This document shows, in pieces, positions 1-12,500 of a stretch of DNA of 64,000 nt (within the stretch, counting starts at the first letter, position 1; the number at the start of each line of letters is the position of its first letter). Source of the stretch: Cyanoderma ruficeps (lineage: Eukaryota; Chordata; Aves; Passeriformes; Timaliidae). The DNA lies in assembly GCA_008694505.1 (NCBI GenBank), contig VZDJ01000052.1, positions 2,807,245 through 2,871,244 of the forward strand, written 5' to 3'. The notes under the pieces were generated by a model that saw only the letters and a list, made by a program, of their open reading frames with translations, was not told where the DNA came from and ran no database searches. A program made the position numbers and the translations under genes.

Positions 1-2257
1 CAGTGCACTCCTTCTAACACCTGGGATGATGGCTGATCATGGCACACTGAGTCTTCCCTGTGTCCTTTGCCTGTTCCTAATGGTCATTTTGCTGAGATGA
101 AGGCAGGCAGCAAATCTTTACTGTGTCTTCTGCTTCCTGTTTCTTTGCACTAAGATTTTATTTCTAAATCTCTGTGCCTGTTTCTAGACTGTTCATCCAC
201 AGCCTCTGTAAATCCAAGTAAAGGAAATTTTCCTTTAATGAAGCAGCAAAGAACTCTATGCATAGCTGCAGAAGAATTGTTTCATTTTCATTATTAAAAG
301 GGCACTTAGCATGAAAATTCCCTCTCATTTTTGTCCTAATAGCTTAGTGTTTTATGCTTTATATAAACCACAGATCATTTTCCCTGTACTAGAGAATATT
401 GCTGTTCCTACAACTCCAGGGATACATTGAGGGACTGTGATATTAAGATAGCCAAAACTTTTCAGTTTGGGGCTTGTTTTTCCATAGGAATGCTTCCTTG
501 CAGGAGGGATGTCATGCTACTCTGCTTGGAGGTTCTTCCTGAAGTGCCAGGAAACATTTCAAGGTGTTTAGAGCTCACTCCCAGAACAGTTGAGTCAAGT
601 AATAAATGCTGCTTCTTGCCTTGCTGAGGTCCCCCAAGTCTTTTTGAATTAAGAATTAGTGATCACCCAGTAAAGTTTAGCACAACTTCAGATTTAGAGA
701 TAATATGTTTTGGGTAGTAAGAAATCATTCTGTTCTCATTCTGTTTAAGTGATTTTTAAAAAACTTTCCATTCTCTGCAATACCAAGCCCCATGGTTCTG
801 CCAGTTGTTCAGGCACGCTAGTCCAGACCTAGGGAGCCGTGTGGTCAAAGCAGGGTTTAAATCCTGCTTTTACTCCCTTCTTTTTTCCAAGCTGCTGCTC
901 TGGGTAAGAGGAGCACATCTCTGTCCTTTCTCCCGTCTCCTCCCTGCCTCGGGGGATGTCCCTTGTCACCACAGGTAACAGAACAAATGGCAGCAGTGCC
1001 TCCCCAGCTCCAAGGGGAGCTGTAGTGCTGCTGATGACAAACAGTCCTCTCTTCTGGACCCTCTTCTCTGGGGGCTTGGAAATTCCCCTGAGTGTGTGGT
1101 GAAACGTGCCCGGCCTCGTGCTGGGAATGGGATGAGGCTGCGGTGATTTTCTGCCAGTGCTCACTGGCTGGAAAGGAAAAGCTTGAAAAGAAATGCTGTT
1201 GAGTGAAGTAGTGGAGGCAGCAGTGTGTTTGCTGTGCTTCCCTTCATGAGCAGCTGTGCCTCTCACCCAAATTTTCATTTCATGTGCCAGGGTGGTGGAT
1301 TTGTTTTGGGCTTTGGATTTTGTAATGGATGTTTAGAACGCAGAGAATTCAAAAGCCACTTTAACCAAGTTAAAATTTTGTGTGTTTAATTGACCCTTGA
1401 GACGTCAGTGGCTACTCTAGGAGCAAGAACCTTTGTTCCATCATTTGAGTGCCTTGCTGCTGCTTTATCCATCACCTGCAAGGAGCTAGAAGGGAGGGCT
1501 GGTTGCTTTGGGCAGGTTGGTGAGTTCAGCATTAATAATATAATTTTTAATTTTTTTGCTTTGAGAAGAGCGTGTGGGAAGGTAACAAATTACTTTGTAC
1601 TTGGGAAGGACAACTGTGCAGCAAAGGACTTGGCTGTTGTTGAGGAGAGTTCTCCTGTTGATTTGAGGTGTACGTGCTGCTCTGCTGCTGCCTTATTGAC
1701 ACAGCCCATATTTTTGATGCCTGATAATTGAATTGTGTGCTGCCAGGAGGAAGCATGGAGACAGCTTCTTGAGGGACTGTATCTCTCTGGTGGGGTGCAG
1801 CTCATGAATTATATAATGGGACTTTTGGGGAAGCACAGCACTACCTCAGCACAGCTCCAATTACAGTCATTGACAACCTTGCTGTTCCTACTTGTAGCTG
1901 TCAGTGCAGGTTTCTATTAAATCAGTCTCACCCAGTCCTCCATGGTTTTCCTTTGGGATGAGGAGACAAATTGCTGTGTTCCATTCAATTTATTCTTAAT
2001 GATGATAAGGAAAAATAGATGTGTTCTGAACAGGGGAATGATACGTGACATTCCCTAGCTCTGCAAGCACCCTTTTGGAACTGGCACTAAATATCCACTC
2101 TCAGCTGGAGAATTTCATCCGAGTGTGGCTGATGGCTCACTGTCAACATCCCTGAAACCTCAGTGAGGTGTATTCCATAAATGGCTGTAAATTGATGAGT
2201 TTCCACATGTATTTACTCTGAACCTAGGGCCTAAGGTAGTTCTTTAGCACAGCTTGC

Positions 2258-2462
2258 AATTCTTTGACTTGCAAATTCTTCACAGAAGAGGTGATTAGAC
2301 ATTGGAATGGGCTGCCCAGGGAGGTGGTGGAGTCACCATCCCTTCAGGTACTTAAGGAAAGATTGGATATAGCACTTGGTGCCATGGTGGTATTTGGTCA
2401 AAGATTGGACTCAGTGATCTCAGAGGTCTTTTCCAACCTAAACGATTCCGTGATTCTGTAAT
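2258..2462 (+). mobile_element. CR1 LINE 3' tail with remnant of ORF2 C-terminus
   Basis: A 5'-truncated CR1 retrotransposon copy in sense orientation. The frame from 2264 still reads as the C-terminal end of the CR1 reverse-transcriptase polyprotein (FFTEEV, then [15 protein letters not shown]). It is followed by the CR1 3' untranslated tail with TCTTTTCCAACCT and the terminal ATTCCGTG/ATTCTGTA 8-mer-like repeats that mark CR1 3' ends. A short internal deletion relative to the usual consensus is likely around 2385. It is dead, because only the last few dozen codons remain. The 5' edge is approximate. Confidence 0.88.
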
Positions 2463-5400
2463 TGTTCCTCATCAGATTCAAGTGTTGTTCTTAATCATTT
2501 TCTTTCTGGCACGTCGTTAGGACAGCAGTCATTGGTTTTATTTAAAATAACATTTTTAAAATGCTGAATAAAAATAAGTATAGCATGGAACTGCATATGG
2601 TTTTTCTTCCGGAGATATTCAGTGCTTTCATGTTTAGAAAATGATGAAACACAGACTTTCAATATTAAAGTACCATTTCATTTGATTAGCTATTCCCAAT
2701 AGAAAGTGTTGTTTGACTCTCTGTTTGAAGTTTGTTTCAGCAAATTGGCTTTACCCTTTTGAAAACTTTGACCAGATGTTGCCATCCAGTAGCACTGAAT
2801 GGTGTTTTTTTGGAAAACTGGCTTAGTTTTCCAAAGTTTATTTTGCTAGCAGGGTATCAAGCCAACTTCGAAGGCAGTCTTGTGTTTTCCAGTAGACTGA
2901 TTGGTAATATTTAGAAGAATTAGATAAGCTTTCAGGCACACAATTTCTTCTTCAGATTTGAAACTGTGAAGCCACAGGTTTTCCAGCTAAGTGGAAAATG
3001 AATTTAGAGAGTTTAATTGGTTAGACTTTCTCCCTAAGTGGCACTGGCTGAGAGCTGTGCCGTACATTGGGAAAAAGAACATCCAGCCAGAAGGGACGTG
3101 GAAAGAGGTTGAACAGTTGAGGTCAGAGCAATACGTGACTCCTCAGCCATGAGGCTTCTAGAAGAGTGGAATTATTTTTGTTAGGGATGTCTATAAAGCA
3201 GTTGGTTCTCTGGACTAACCTGTGCAGCTGTTGCAATGCAAACCTGTTCTTGCTGGGTCTCCTTGACACATTTTTTGGGAGGTTCTGTAGTTGATCCTGC
3301 TCTCAGCCAGCCCTGCTGCTGATGGCTCTCCAGGAGAGCTCTCCAGTGGTATCCAGGAGGATTCCTGCTTTGTAGCCCGGGTTATGTCACAAGCACGTTC
3401 CCAAGGCACCATGACTCAGCTGGCATCATTTTGGGCAGTTTAAAATAGAAGTGAGCCAGATCCTCAGCTGGTATAAATTGGTGTTATTATATTAAATTCA
3501 GATGGGCCTAATTACAAGCGCTCAAACAGACACCGAGGGTTGCACAATCCATTGGTTTTGTGAGTGTGTGCTCACCCATAAAAGTGAGATTGCACAATGC
3601 AGCCCTCTCTGAACGCATCTCTGTCTCGGCTGTTAATTGAAAACAAACATGGTAGGATTAATAATTCACTGCTCCTGAATTTTTGTATTATGCATGATTG
3701 AATAGATCTACCATTTGCATTAAGAGGTGTTACTCTATTGCAGGATTAAGTCCCAACAGCAATGACTGGAGGTCTCTAAACAGGGAAAAGTTGGACTTGA
3801 AGAGGATTTGGATTTTTTCTTTCCCTCCTAGGTGCTATGACTTCTATGCCCCCTGCAACACAGAGTGCATTTCCCAACCGTGGATGGAGGAAGTCATTAA
3901 CAAAGCTTCCATTTATTTAGGTGGAAAAGGGCTTGGGCTGTTTTGCTGCACAGGAAATGGGGCATTTCTTTGGCCTCTGCTCAAGTGTATTTTCCTTTTA
4001 CAAAAATCCCCCCACGTTTTGCAGTAGGGAAATAGGAAATTGTATTTCCTCTGCCTTGCAAGGAAGTTGATCTCTGCCCTCTTAATTGGCTGTTTAAAAG
4101 ATGAAAGCAAGTGCCTGGGGTGAGGGAATTCCAGGAGGATTTTTTTTGAACCAAAGTACCAAGAAAATGGCCCATTATGAATTTTTACTTATCCAAGCCC
4201 CACTGAACTCTGCCTGCAGAGGCACTTCCATAGATGCAGGTCCTGATCTCATCTACTTATATTAAATTGTGCTGTCAAATAGGGATATAAAGGATTCTGG
4301 GGATAGGATTACAAACCCTGTGTTCTCTGCCAGAGAGGTAACAGGGCAGGAAGGCCATGAGGTGCATGTTTGGGGGGTCAGCCTTTCCTACAGCTCTGGC
4401 AGCTGGGCTGAGCCAAGTAGTCCCACAAAACTCTACTTTTCCCTTACTCTTAGAATGCCCTTGCCAGTTCTTGGGTCCTCAGGTGGTCACATTTTCTGCA
4501 CAAGGCTTGGTAGCATGAAAGCAGCTTGAAAACAGCAGTCAAAACTCTAAACCAACCCTATACCTGCTCATGCTCCTCCATCTGGGAGGATGCAGACCTG
4601 GGCAGGGTTGTTTAGGTCCTTGGGAGTGCAGGTCATTGCCTTTTCCTTTATTTTGTGTCTCTTTTTAATGTGCGTTATTCCGCCTAAAAGGATGTTTTTG
4701 TGTTACAGGAGGTCTAGTTGCACTTTCATAAGTGACTAAATTACTAATTCTATTTGCTGTTCTTCTTCTTTTTAAAAAAACAAAATACCAGACAAATTTA
4801 AAAGAAAGAGCTTTTGAAATTCACTCTGTGTGGCTCAGCATCTCTGTGCAAGATCCATTTTTCTTCAGCATATTTAATTTCCCTCATGTGTTTGCTGTTA
4901 AAGTCTGTATTTTTGGTGCTTGTTAGTCCTTTCAGTTGGGGAAATCTGATTTTTGTGACATGATCTGCATGTGCCTGGAACTTCTGTGGAACATTTCACT
5001 GTGGGCTTGAGACCACTTTGTGGTGTGGGTATTATTTGGCGTAGTAAATACAACTCCTGTTTCTCACCTGAGTTTTTGCTCTAACTGTGATAAACTCATA
5101 TGTAGCTCTGCCATATTCCCTTGTTTTCATTCCTGCCAGGATCTTAATGGCCACATGGATTTACTCAAAGTTAAAAGGACTCAAAGCCCTCCAGTGCACT
5201 TAATTTTAAATTGTTTTTATTTAAAGTTACACCTGCACTGTCAGAAGAGTGCTTGTGCCCCTATGCCCTGAGTATTGGTGGAGTTTGGGTTATTTCCACA
5301 TTTTGTCACCCTGCCAATGCTTCTTTCTAATCTCTGTAAGTTTTGATATCCTTGTCCTCTTTTCAGACAAGTGGGAGCACTTGAAAGTGTGAGTTTCCTC

Positions 5401-6485
5401 TAAACAGGCTCCATGAAGAGGGGAAAAGTGCTCATGGAGTTTAGCAAGTACTAGAACAGAGGGGAGTTGGGATTGTGAGGGGTGACAGAGGGAAATACGA
5501 TGAATGTGCAGTCACATGAAAATTTGGTGGTAGAGTTTGTCTTAGTAGAAAACAAAGATCTGCAAGAGCTGAGCAGGAGTGGTTCCTTAAAATGAAAAAC
5601 AAATCAGGATCCCAAGTAACCCTTGGCAAAATAACACGCTCATCCATGTTGGTTTTTTTTTTTTTTCCTTTTCTCCTTGGAATTGAAAAGAAAGAGAGTA
5701 GTGTCTGTCCAGCACAAAGATTTCAAGTTCCCTGCACAGCATTTGCAGTTCCTACTCTGGAAGGCTGAAATGCTTGGGTGTGGTGTGACTCTCCCTGCAG
5801 CATGGTCGCACTCCTGCTGTCGTATTTCAGATTGCTGCTGGCAGCTGGGAATCACACTGCTCCAGCACCCATCCTTCCAAATGCTCAAATCAGGGAAAGG
5901 GGATTCTTCGTGTTACTTGTGTGTAAGGGAAGGGCAAGAATTTGCCCAACAGAAGCTGTCAGGATGTGCCAGCTTTGTTGTATAAACCCATAACTCAAGA
6001 GTAGCACACAAGCTATGAAATGCCTGTCGAAAAGTGCATGTGTTTTACTGAGCAGCAGTCACTAAAATTGTTGAGCCTCGTTATCATTCTAGATATAACA
6101 CTCCTTGGGGTTTATGGGTGCTTTTCAATGTCCTGGCAATAATAAAACAGGTTTTCTATTGCAGAGGCAGGGTTTTGTGTTTGTGACACTGCCTTTTGTT
6201 ACACTGTGACAAGCATCAAAATGCTAAAATTGTATTAAAAGGATTAAACCAAAAGCACAGCAGCTGCTGTTTAGTGGTCCAGGAAATCAGCTTGACTCTT
6301 ATAGCTTCTATATAATCTGTAAATTCTAGGAGACCTGGACAGGATTGCTGTTGGAATTGCCTGGGTGCACCTGAGCTCTCCTAGAAGCTGATTTCAGTTT
6401 GGACAAACAGATGTGGGACAGTGATAACACAACAAGGCTTCTTGAATAATGTAATAATTACTTGTGTTGTAATTTTTCCTTCTAG
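2463..6485. other. Intron without recognisable features
   Basis: Apart from the 14-T run at 5653-5666 and the branch/acceptor region just before 6486, nothing here was recognised on either strand. Confidence 0.6.
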
Positions 6486-6554
6486 GAGACTGAGCTGCTG
6501 GATATCAGCCTTGTCAAAGATGCTAGATGTGGAAAACATGCCAGAGCTCCCAAG
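6486..6554 (+). CDS. PLCB1: PLCB1 internal coding exon (probably coding exon 3), PH-domain segment
   Basis: Phospholipase C beta-1 is a Gq-activated enzyme at the inner plasma membrane (and in the nucleus). It cleaves PIP2 to inositol trisphosphate and diacylglycerol. Seen: a pyrimidine-rich acceptor (TTTTTCCTTCTAG, ending 6485), 69 bases open in phase 0 as exactly 23 codons starting ETELLDIS and containing [15 protein letters not shown], then the donor AAG|GTAGGA at 6555. From family knowledge recalled without a search, PLCB1 has a nearly identical stretch at about residues 60-82, inside the N-terminal PH domain. The differences are conservative (Leu/Ile, Arg/Lys). PLCB3 and PLCB4 differ more here, having a Thr-Arg-Thr-Gly type motif instead of ARCGKHA. 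Both splice phases are 0, so the exon could be skipped in frame. It is too short to stand out as an open reading frame, and no adjacent PLCB1 exon lies in the window. Exon number is inferred from the human gene. Confidence 0.87.
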
Positions 6555-9500
6555 GTAGGAATTCTTGCTGCTTTCTTCCTGGTTACCTTGATGACCTAGA
6601 TAAAGAAGAAAGGGAATTATATGCAAGAATTGAAAAGAAGAAAACAAGTTCCCTCAGCTAGAAAGAAGTATTTTGCTTTTTCTTCTGTTTTCTGTTGAGA
6701 AGTGTTGGGATTGTTGAGCTGTTGTCTTTGGATTCTGTATGTGAAATCCATCTGGAAGCTCTGCTGGCAGTACAGGAGCAAAAATCCTGGTTTGTCAAGG
6801 TACACTTAGACAAGTTCTTGGCTTCCCTGAAGGCAGGGAGCTGATACTTGTTTGAGTCCACGTTGTATTTTGTGCTGGTGGTTTTGCTCTTTCAGTGCCT
6901 CTGGAGACCAAGAAGGAGGATTTTAGGGGTTTTTTAAACTGCTATCGGAGAGTTTGGGATATCAGCTCCCTTTGGGCCTGCCCTGATGTGTTGTGCATTC
7001 GTTTACAGTCTCTGCACACACTAGGCTGTAGATACAAGTTCTCTCTGGTGTTTTCGTTTGGGCAGACACAGCACATCAGAGGAAAGACCCAGGCACTTAG
7101 CTCCGGAAGCAAGAGAGTGCCTCAGGGATTCCCGGGAGTGATAGGAAAAAATGAAATCTCCCCAGGGGCTGGAAAGTTTGGCCTTGCTGCTGCTTAGCCC
7201 TGGTTGAACAGACCAAAAGAAATGTTTCTTCTACTCTCATCTTGGGGGGAGAAATATTCCTGGGTTTGGATGATCTCTCTCCCTTGCAGCCCTGGGTGCA
7301 GGCACAGCTCCTCAGCCCCCCGAGGGCAATTAGGAATGGAAAAGGTTGTTTTTCTGTGCCAGAAAGCATTCATAGTTATCTCCGAACAGATTATTCATAT
7401 TTGGTTTTCAAAGCTCTCCATGTAGTGTTGGCAGCATTTTAAAGGCTGAGTTATAATTGAAATGCAATAGAAGTACTTTATGACATCCACATTAATACCA
7501 AATGAGTTCACCATGATTAATGGTTCTATGATAAATAGCAATAAAGTATTAACAATGTCTAGAACATTATTTTAAAATGCTACCTGCTTTACAGAGGACG
7601 TTCATGTTCTAACAAAATGTTTTTAGCTAAAATTTATGCATAGCTATTGCCTTGGTGACTTTTATTTATTGGGTTACATAAAGGCTGGTTTTGTGAGAGC
7701 AGGTTACAGATTTGACAGCAGTGGCATTAAATGAAGGGTAGGAGCAAATCCCGGCCCTCGGGGTGGTGAAATGCACCACCTGTGTGAACGAGCTTGCTTT
7801 TTGTCATTGATTTGTGTGTGGGCAGCAGCTACACAGCACCTGGGCTGGCTGTTGATGGCATCCTGCAAACGGTGTGGAATAAAAGGCTGTTTTGGGGGCC
7901 GTTCATGGCACTTGTGCTCTGGTCCGTGGTGTGGGGCTGAGCAGAGGAGCGTTGGCTGCGGGTGAGCAGAGCCCTGTGTGTGTCACTTCCACAGAGGAGC
8001 TAAAGCTCAGCTTTGGAAGGCTTGGCTCCAAGTCAGGCAGTAGCAGCTGGGATTGCACAGAGGTTTCCAGTGAAACTCGTGGGATTTTGGCTGGAGAGAG
8101 AGAGAGCACAGGGAAGGGAAAATACCAAAAGCTTTTCAGGGGGGTCTTTTCCACAGCTCTGCTTCCAGGTGGGAGCGCCTCTGCTTTTAACGTAAACCAA
8201 GAGGCTGAGGTGATTTTCTCTACATCAACCCACCACCCCTCTTTCTCCCCATGGTTTTGTACAATTTTTATATTAGGGGACTTATGCCAGTTTATGCAAA
8301 ATCTTTTAATCTGTTTTCAGAATTCTAAGAGTAGATTTCACCCATGGGTTGTCACTACAAGCTTAACTTAATGGGAATCTTTAAACCTCATTTGATGTAT
8401 TTCTGATCACCTGCTGCTTTTTGATAGAAATAAGTGTCTTCTTTTAATAAACCTTGACTTCCCCATTAAGTAGAGTAATTCCTTTTTATTTTTATGGTAA
8501 GCTAAGTTTCAGTGTCACTACCTTCACCCACATTAAGCTACCAGAACATGTGAGGTGTGCTGCTACACAAGGCTGCCAGCAAGGAATGATTTTAGAGGGC
8601 TGTAGGCAGTCCTGGTTTCCAAAACTCTGTTCTCATGCTGCATTCAGTGCACTGCAACGAGTATTCTTCATCTCTGAAAAAGGACTGAGAAGCACAAAGG
8701 GTTTTACTGTTTCTCTGTTTTTGGTTGATATTCAGTTTTCATAGTATTTTTCTGTAAGTCCAGTCCAATATATTTTGTGATCGTTTCTGCATCTTCCTGG
8801 GTTTCTCATCCAGCTGCTCTGGTTGCTTTCTCCATTCCCTCAATGTTTAGGCTCAAAAGTTTCCTTGAAGGCACAGAAGTGCAGCTCTCACCCTGCAGTC
8901 CTCACATTCATGTAGCACAAGCAATGAGCTGAGAACACATTTTTGGGCGCTGCAATGAATCTGTGGCTGCCCCTGAGCGGTGCTGTTGCCACGAGGGCAG
9001 GAACTTGGGTTTCTAATGATGTAGAAGGGAGTTTTTAGTGGGTACCAAAGCACTTGATGCTTGGGAGATGAAAAGCAGTCTACTCAAATGACCCTGAGAT
9101 CCTGAGAAGCTCCAGCATCGCCTTCTTTTTGCACGTTGTCAGGGATGGCTCCTTCTGTCTTCAGCTGCTATTTTCAGAAATGGTAACAGAGTTTTCCATC
9201 TCAATGTAATATGCATGCAAAAAAGGCTGGTTCCTTGGTAGAAAGGCAAAATCTCAGGCAGCACAGAGCACTGCAGCAGAGCTCTACATGAGAAGAAAAA
9301 GGATAGTCGTGTTCTGAAGGGAACAAGAAAAGGCACATTAATTGTGTATGTTAGGAAAAAGTGCCTCCGTTCAAAGTAAAATAAAATTGATAAAGAAGTG
9401 AGGGAATTATAGAGTGATTATCAGGACTTTGCTTTTTTAGCTTGTATTAAAATCAGGTAGGAAAAGGAGTGAGAGCAATTTTGAGAACGGGAAAAAATTG

Positions 9501-12500
9501 TTAGTTGTGATGAGGCAATGTTTTATTTCCCTTTATTCCTATATTACCTGATAATACTCTCTCAAGCTTTGGTTTTATGTGCAGACTGAGACATCTTTTC
9601 CCTTGTAAAGTTCAGTGACGAGGTCTGCAAAATAAAATAACACAAAATGTGCTGTTGTACAGGGAGGCATAGGAATAGCTACGAATATTCAGATGCCTTT
9701 TGGAAAGCATGGAAGTACCTCTCAAATGAGTGTCTGTGCTCTTTAAAGGGAGCTGGAGCTAAAAATGTCAGGCACCAGTTAGTACTGAGAAATGGATGGT
9801 CAGGTGGTGAAAATTTGGCAGCTGCAAACATGCTCACAGGATTAGGGAAGTCACACTTTTTACCATCTTGTATTTACTTTTGCCAATAACAGTTGCTATG
9901 GAAACTAAAAATCTTAAGAAACTATATGTGTTTTTACTAGCGAGAAGAAATATCAGGATCAGTTGACAGGGAGAAGGAAATAACCCCATGGTAAATGCTC
10001 GTATTGAAAACTTTTGATGCATTTGATCAGTCTGTTTTCCCTCAGCATCCTGTTTTCCCTCATAAATCATTCAGCAGGAAATGAATTTCTTTAAATAACA
10101 TATACTGTGAAACCTGTAGGAGACGAAATTATGAATGATAGAATCACTCTCATGCCAAGATGTGTTCAGAGTGTAATCCCCAATTTTTAAAAAAATCTCG
10201 TGGCTCCTCCGCCCCAAGCTTTCTCATTTTAACAAGCAAGCTGTACAGAGAAAAGTAATTCAGATGTTTGAATGTCAGAAATTTGCCAAGGCCCCAACTT
10301 CTATTTTAATAACAGCACCAGCCTCTCTGTATTTGGTGCCTTTTCTTGAAGTGCTTGAGCGAGATGACTTTGGACCTATCTCAGTTGTAATCCCAAAGCT
10401 GCTGTGGAAGGTTTGCTGGCTTCTAACACATCTGTAGAGGAAAAGCAGAATTACCTGAACTGCGTGGGCTCAGGAACTAAAAGGAAAACCAGCAAGGAAA
10501 TGTGCAGGTCTGTTTCAATTGTCAGAGCTCTCTGGCCTGCAGTGTTTGCCCCTGCTGCTGTGCACACCATGGCACTGACTGAGAGTCAGTAGGACTGACA
10601 GTCTGTGCGGGGACGTTTATGTTGTGTTTAGTAACACCCTGATTAGACATGCCTGTGGGAAATGGCAGATTTATTGGTGTTTTTTTTTTTCCTTCCTGTG
10701 CACTCAGTGCATTCCCTGGAAAAGCCAGCCTTGTCCATGGAAGGCACAGGACAGCAGCACACCTGCTGCCCTTTGCAGCACCGCCTTCTGTCGCTCTCCC
10801 CATCTCAAACGCTGCTGCCGCTGTTATTTTTGTCTCCTGATATAAATGCACGCCGCTTTCCCTTCAACAACCTTGGTGCTAAATTAGAAAATGTAAATTA
10901 TGCCCAAGCAACGTTCTATTTCTGCCAAAAAAGAAATAAAAATGGAATGTGCATGCAGCTCACCTTCCTTCCTCCCACTCACCTTGGGGATAACAGCGAC
11001 AGCCACAAACATCCGCCCCGAATGTGTTTGTTCTTTTACGTAACTGCTTTTTTTTCCCTCTTCATAATAATGGTTGAGTTCCATAAGCACTTTCTCTAGG
11101 TTGAGTTTTGCTTTATTAAGGAAAGTTCAGATGAATTTCTTCGTATGATGTTTGGCCAGTGCTCACACAGAAGTGAAAGCTGTTTAAATGCTGCCAGGAG
11201 TGTGGGAGCAGTGGGCCCTGAGAGTGAGGGGGCATTTCCTTGGACCCTCCACTGGCCCAAATTGGTGACTTTATTCACAGCCTCTAATGCTTGGGGAACT
11301 GGGACCTTTTCAGCAGCATGCCATTCACTGTGTAACTTAGCTCTGTCTGGACAGCTTGTTGAAATCACTATTTACTAACATTCAGGGCATGGCAGAAAGC
11401 ACAGGATTTTTTCCAAGGCTTTCACTATGAATCATTGCCAGAAAGATTTATTTTTTCCCCCCCCTGCTTGCTGACTGTTTCAATTAGCTTTCAGAACTGG
11501 TTGGTTTTATACTTTCCTATGTCATATTTATAAAGCCTACATTTTCTTTTTGTTTGCCAAAGTTCGCAGTGCAAAACCTGTGATAAGAAATTCCATATTT
11601 TAAGAAGCACAAGAGGCATCTTACAACTGTGATTTTAAAACTTGACATTTAAATTTGAAAAGGTAGGCACTACTCAAGGAAATACGTGATATTTGAGTTC
11701 CAAAACTCAAACAACAGAAAAGACCAGAAATTATTGGTAAAGCTGTGCTTTAGATGCTGCTGCTTTTGAATAAACCTGTGTATATGCATGTTTTATATTT
11801 TTTTTCCTTTGCCCCTTTTGGTATGACCAGTATTGCTGCCAAGTAATCTGGGACAGGGATGTCTTATTCCTGCCTTCACAGCTAATGATGTTAATGAGCT
11901 GAGGGTGCAGCTGGGACAGTCTGTCCAGCCCACAGCTGTCACAAACCCCCACACCCTGTCACTCGAGATAAACCTCACTTGAATCTGACAAATGGCATTT
12001 TTGCAGTGGCTGGCACAAAAATGTAAAAATTGGTGGGATGACAATGTTATTTTGGAGGCACTTTTAACGGTGCTAAGATGTTGATCCTGCCTATCAGTTT
12101 CCAATATTATCTGTTTGCTACCTTGTAGGTCCACATGTTATCTTTTGACTTGCACCAAGATCACAAAATCTTGGAAGAGCGCAGCCCTAGTGCAATGCTA
12201 ATACAAAAACTAAGAAATAAAATGTTGCTGTCCATAATAATAAGGAATGCTCCCTTTAGTCGGTCGTGAACACTCAGTCTGGAAAGAACTTCAAAAGTTT
12301 TCACTGGAAAACGTAAAGGTACTCAATAACTGAGCCATGCTAGCCTTTCCTTCAGAGCCATAATCTCCATCTAGAAATACTTCATAAATATTAAAGTCCC
12401 TATTTGAGCAGTAGCGTGGAGAGATCTGAGGGTAGTGCAATACCCTCAAGCTTCAAACGTAGGATCAACAGGCTTAAGTGAAAATGTCACAGCAGATGCA

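Larger units (their letters stand above)
1..6485 (+). other. PLCB1: PLCB1 intron (3' part of intron 2)
   Basis: Intronic sequence upstream of the PLCB1 exon, inferred from the acceptor at 6470-6485. It holds one CR1 tail (about 2258-2462) and a run of 14 T at 5653-5666. Otherwise I see no recognisable gene. A 149-codon minus-strand frame at 829-1278 has no recognisable domain and no splice context that I can support. The preceding PLCB1 exon, which should encode the FYWTDQNK-type end, was not found, so it lies upstream of the window. Confidence 0.75.

Noticed and set aside
3832..3920. An 89-base segment with a very good acceptor (TTTTTTCTTTCCCTCCTAG) and a following AG|GTGG, open in one frame with a cysteine-containing peptide
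   Set aside because: Its length is not a multiple of 3. In the phase required by the PLCB1 reading frame it has a stop at the third codon, the donor is poor, and the peptide matches nothing I know.
5653..5666. Poly(T) run as the tail of an antisense retropseudogene
   Set aside because: No gene-like sequence or target duplication next to it. Plain homopolymer runs occur throughout the window.
7892..8371. A 159-codon open frame on the + strand
   Set aside because: No domain, no coding-like codon bias and no homologous family recognised. Frames of this size are expected in GC-richer intron.
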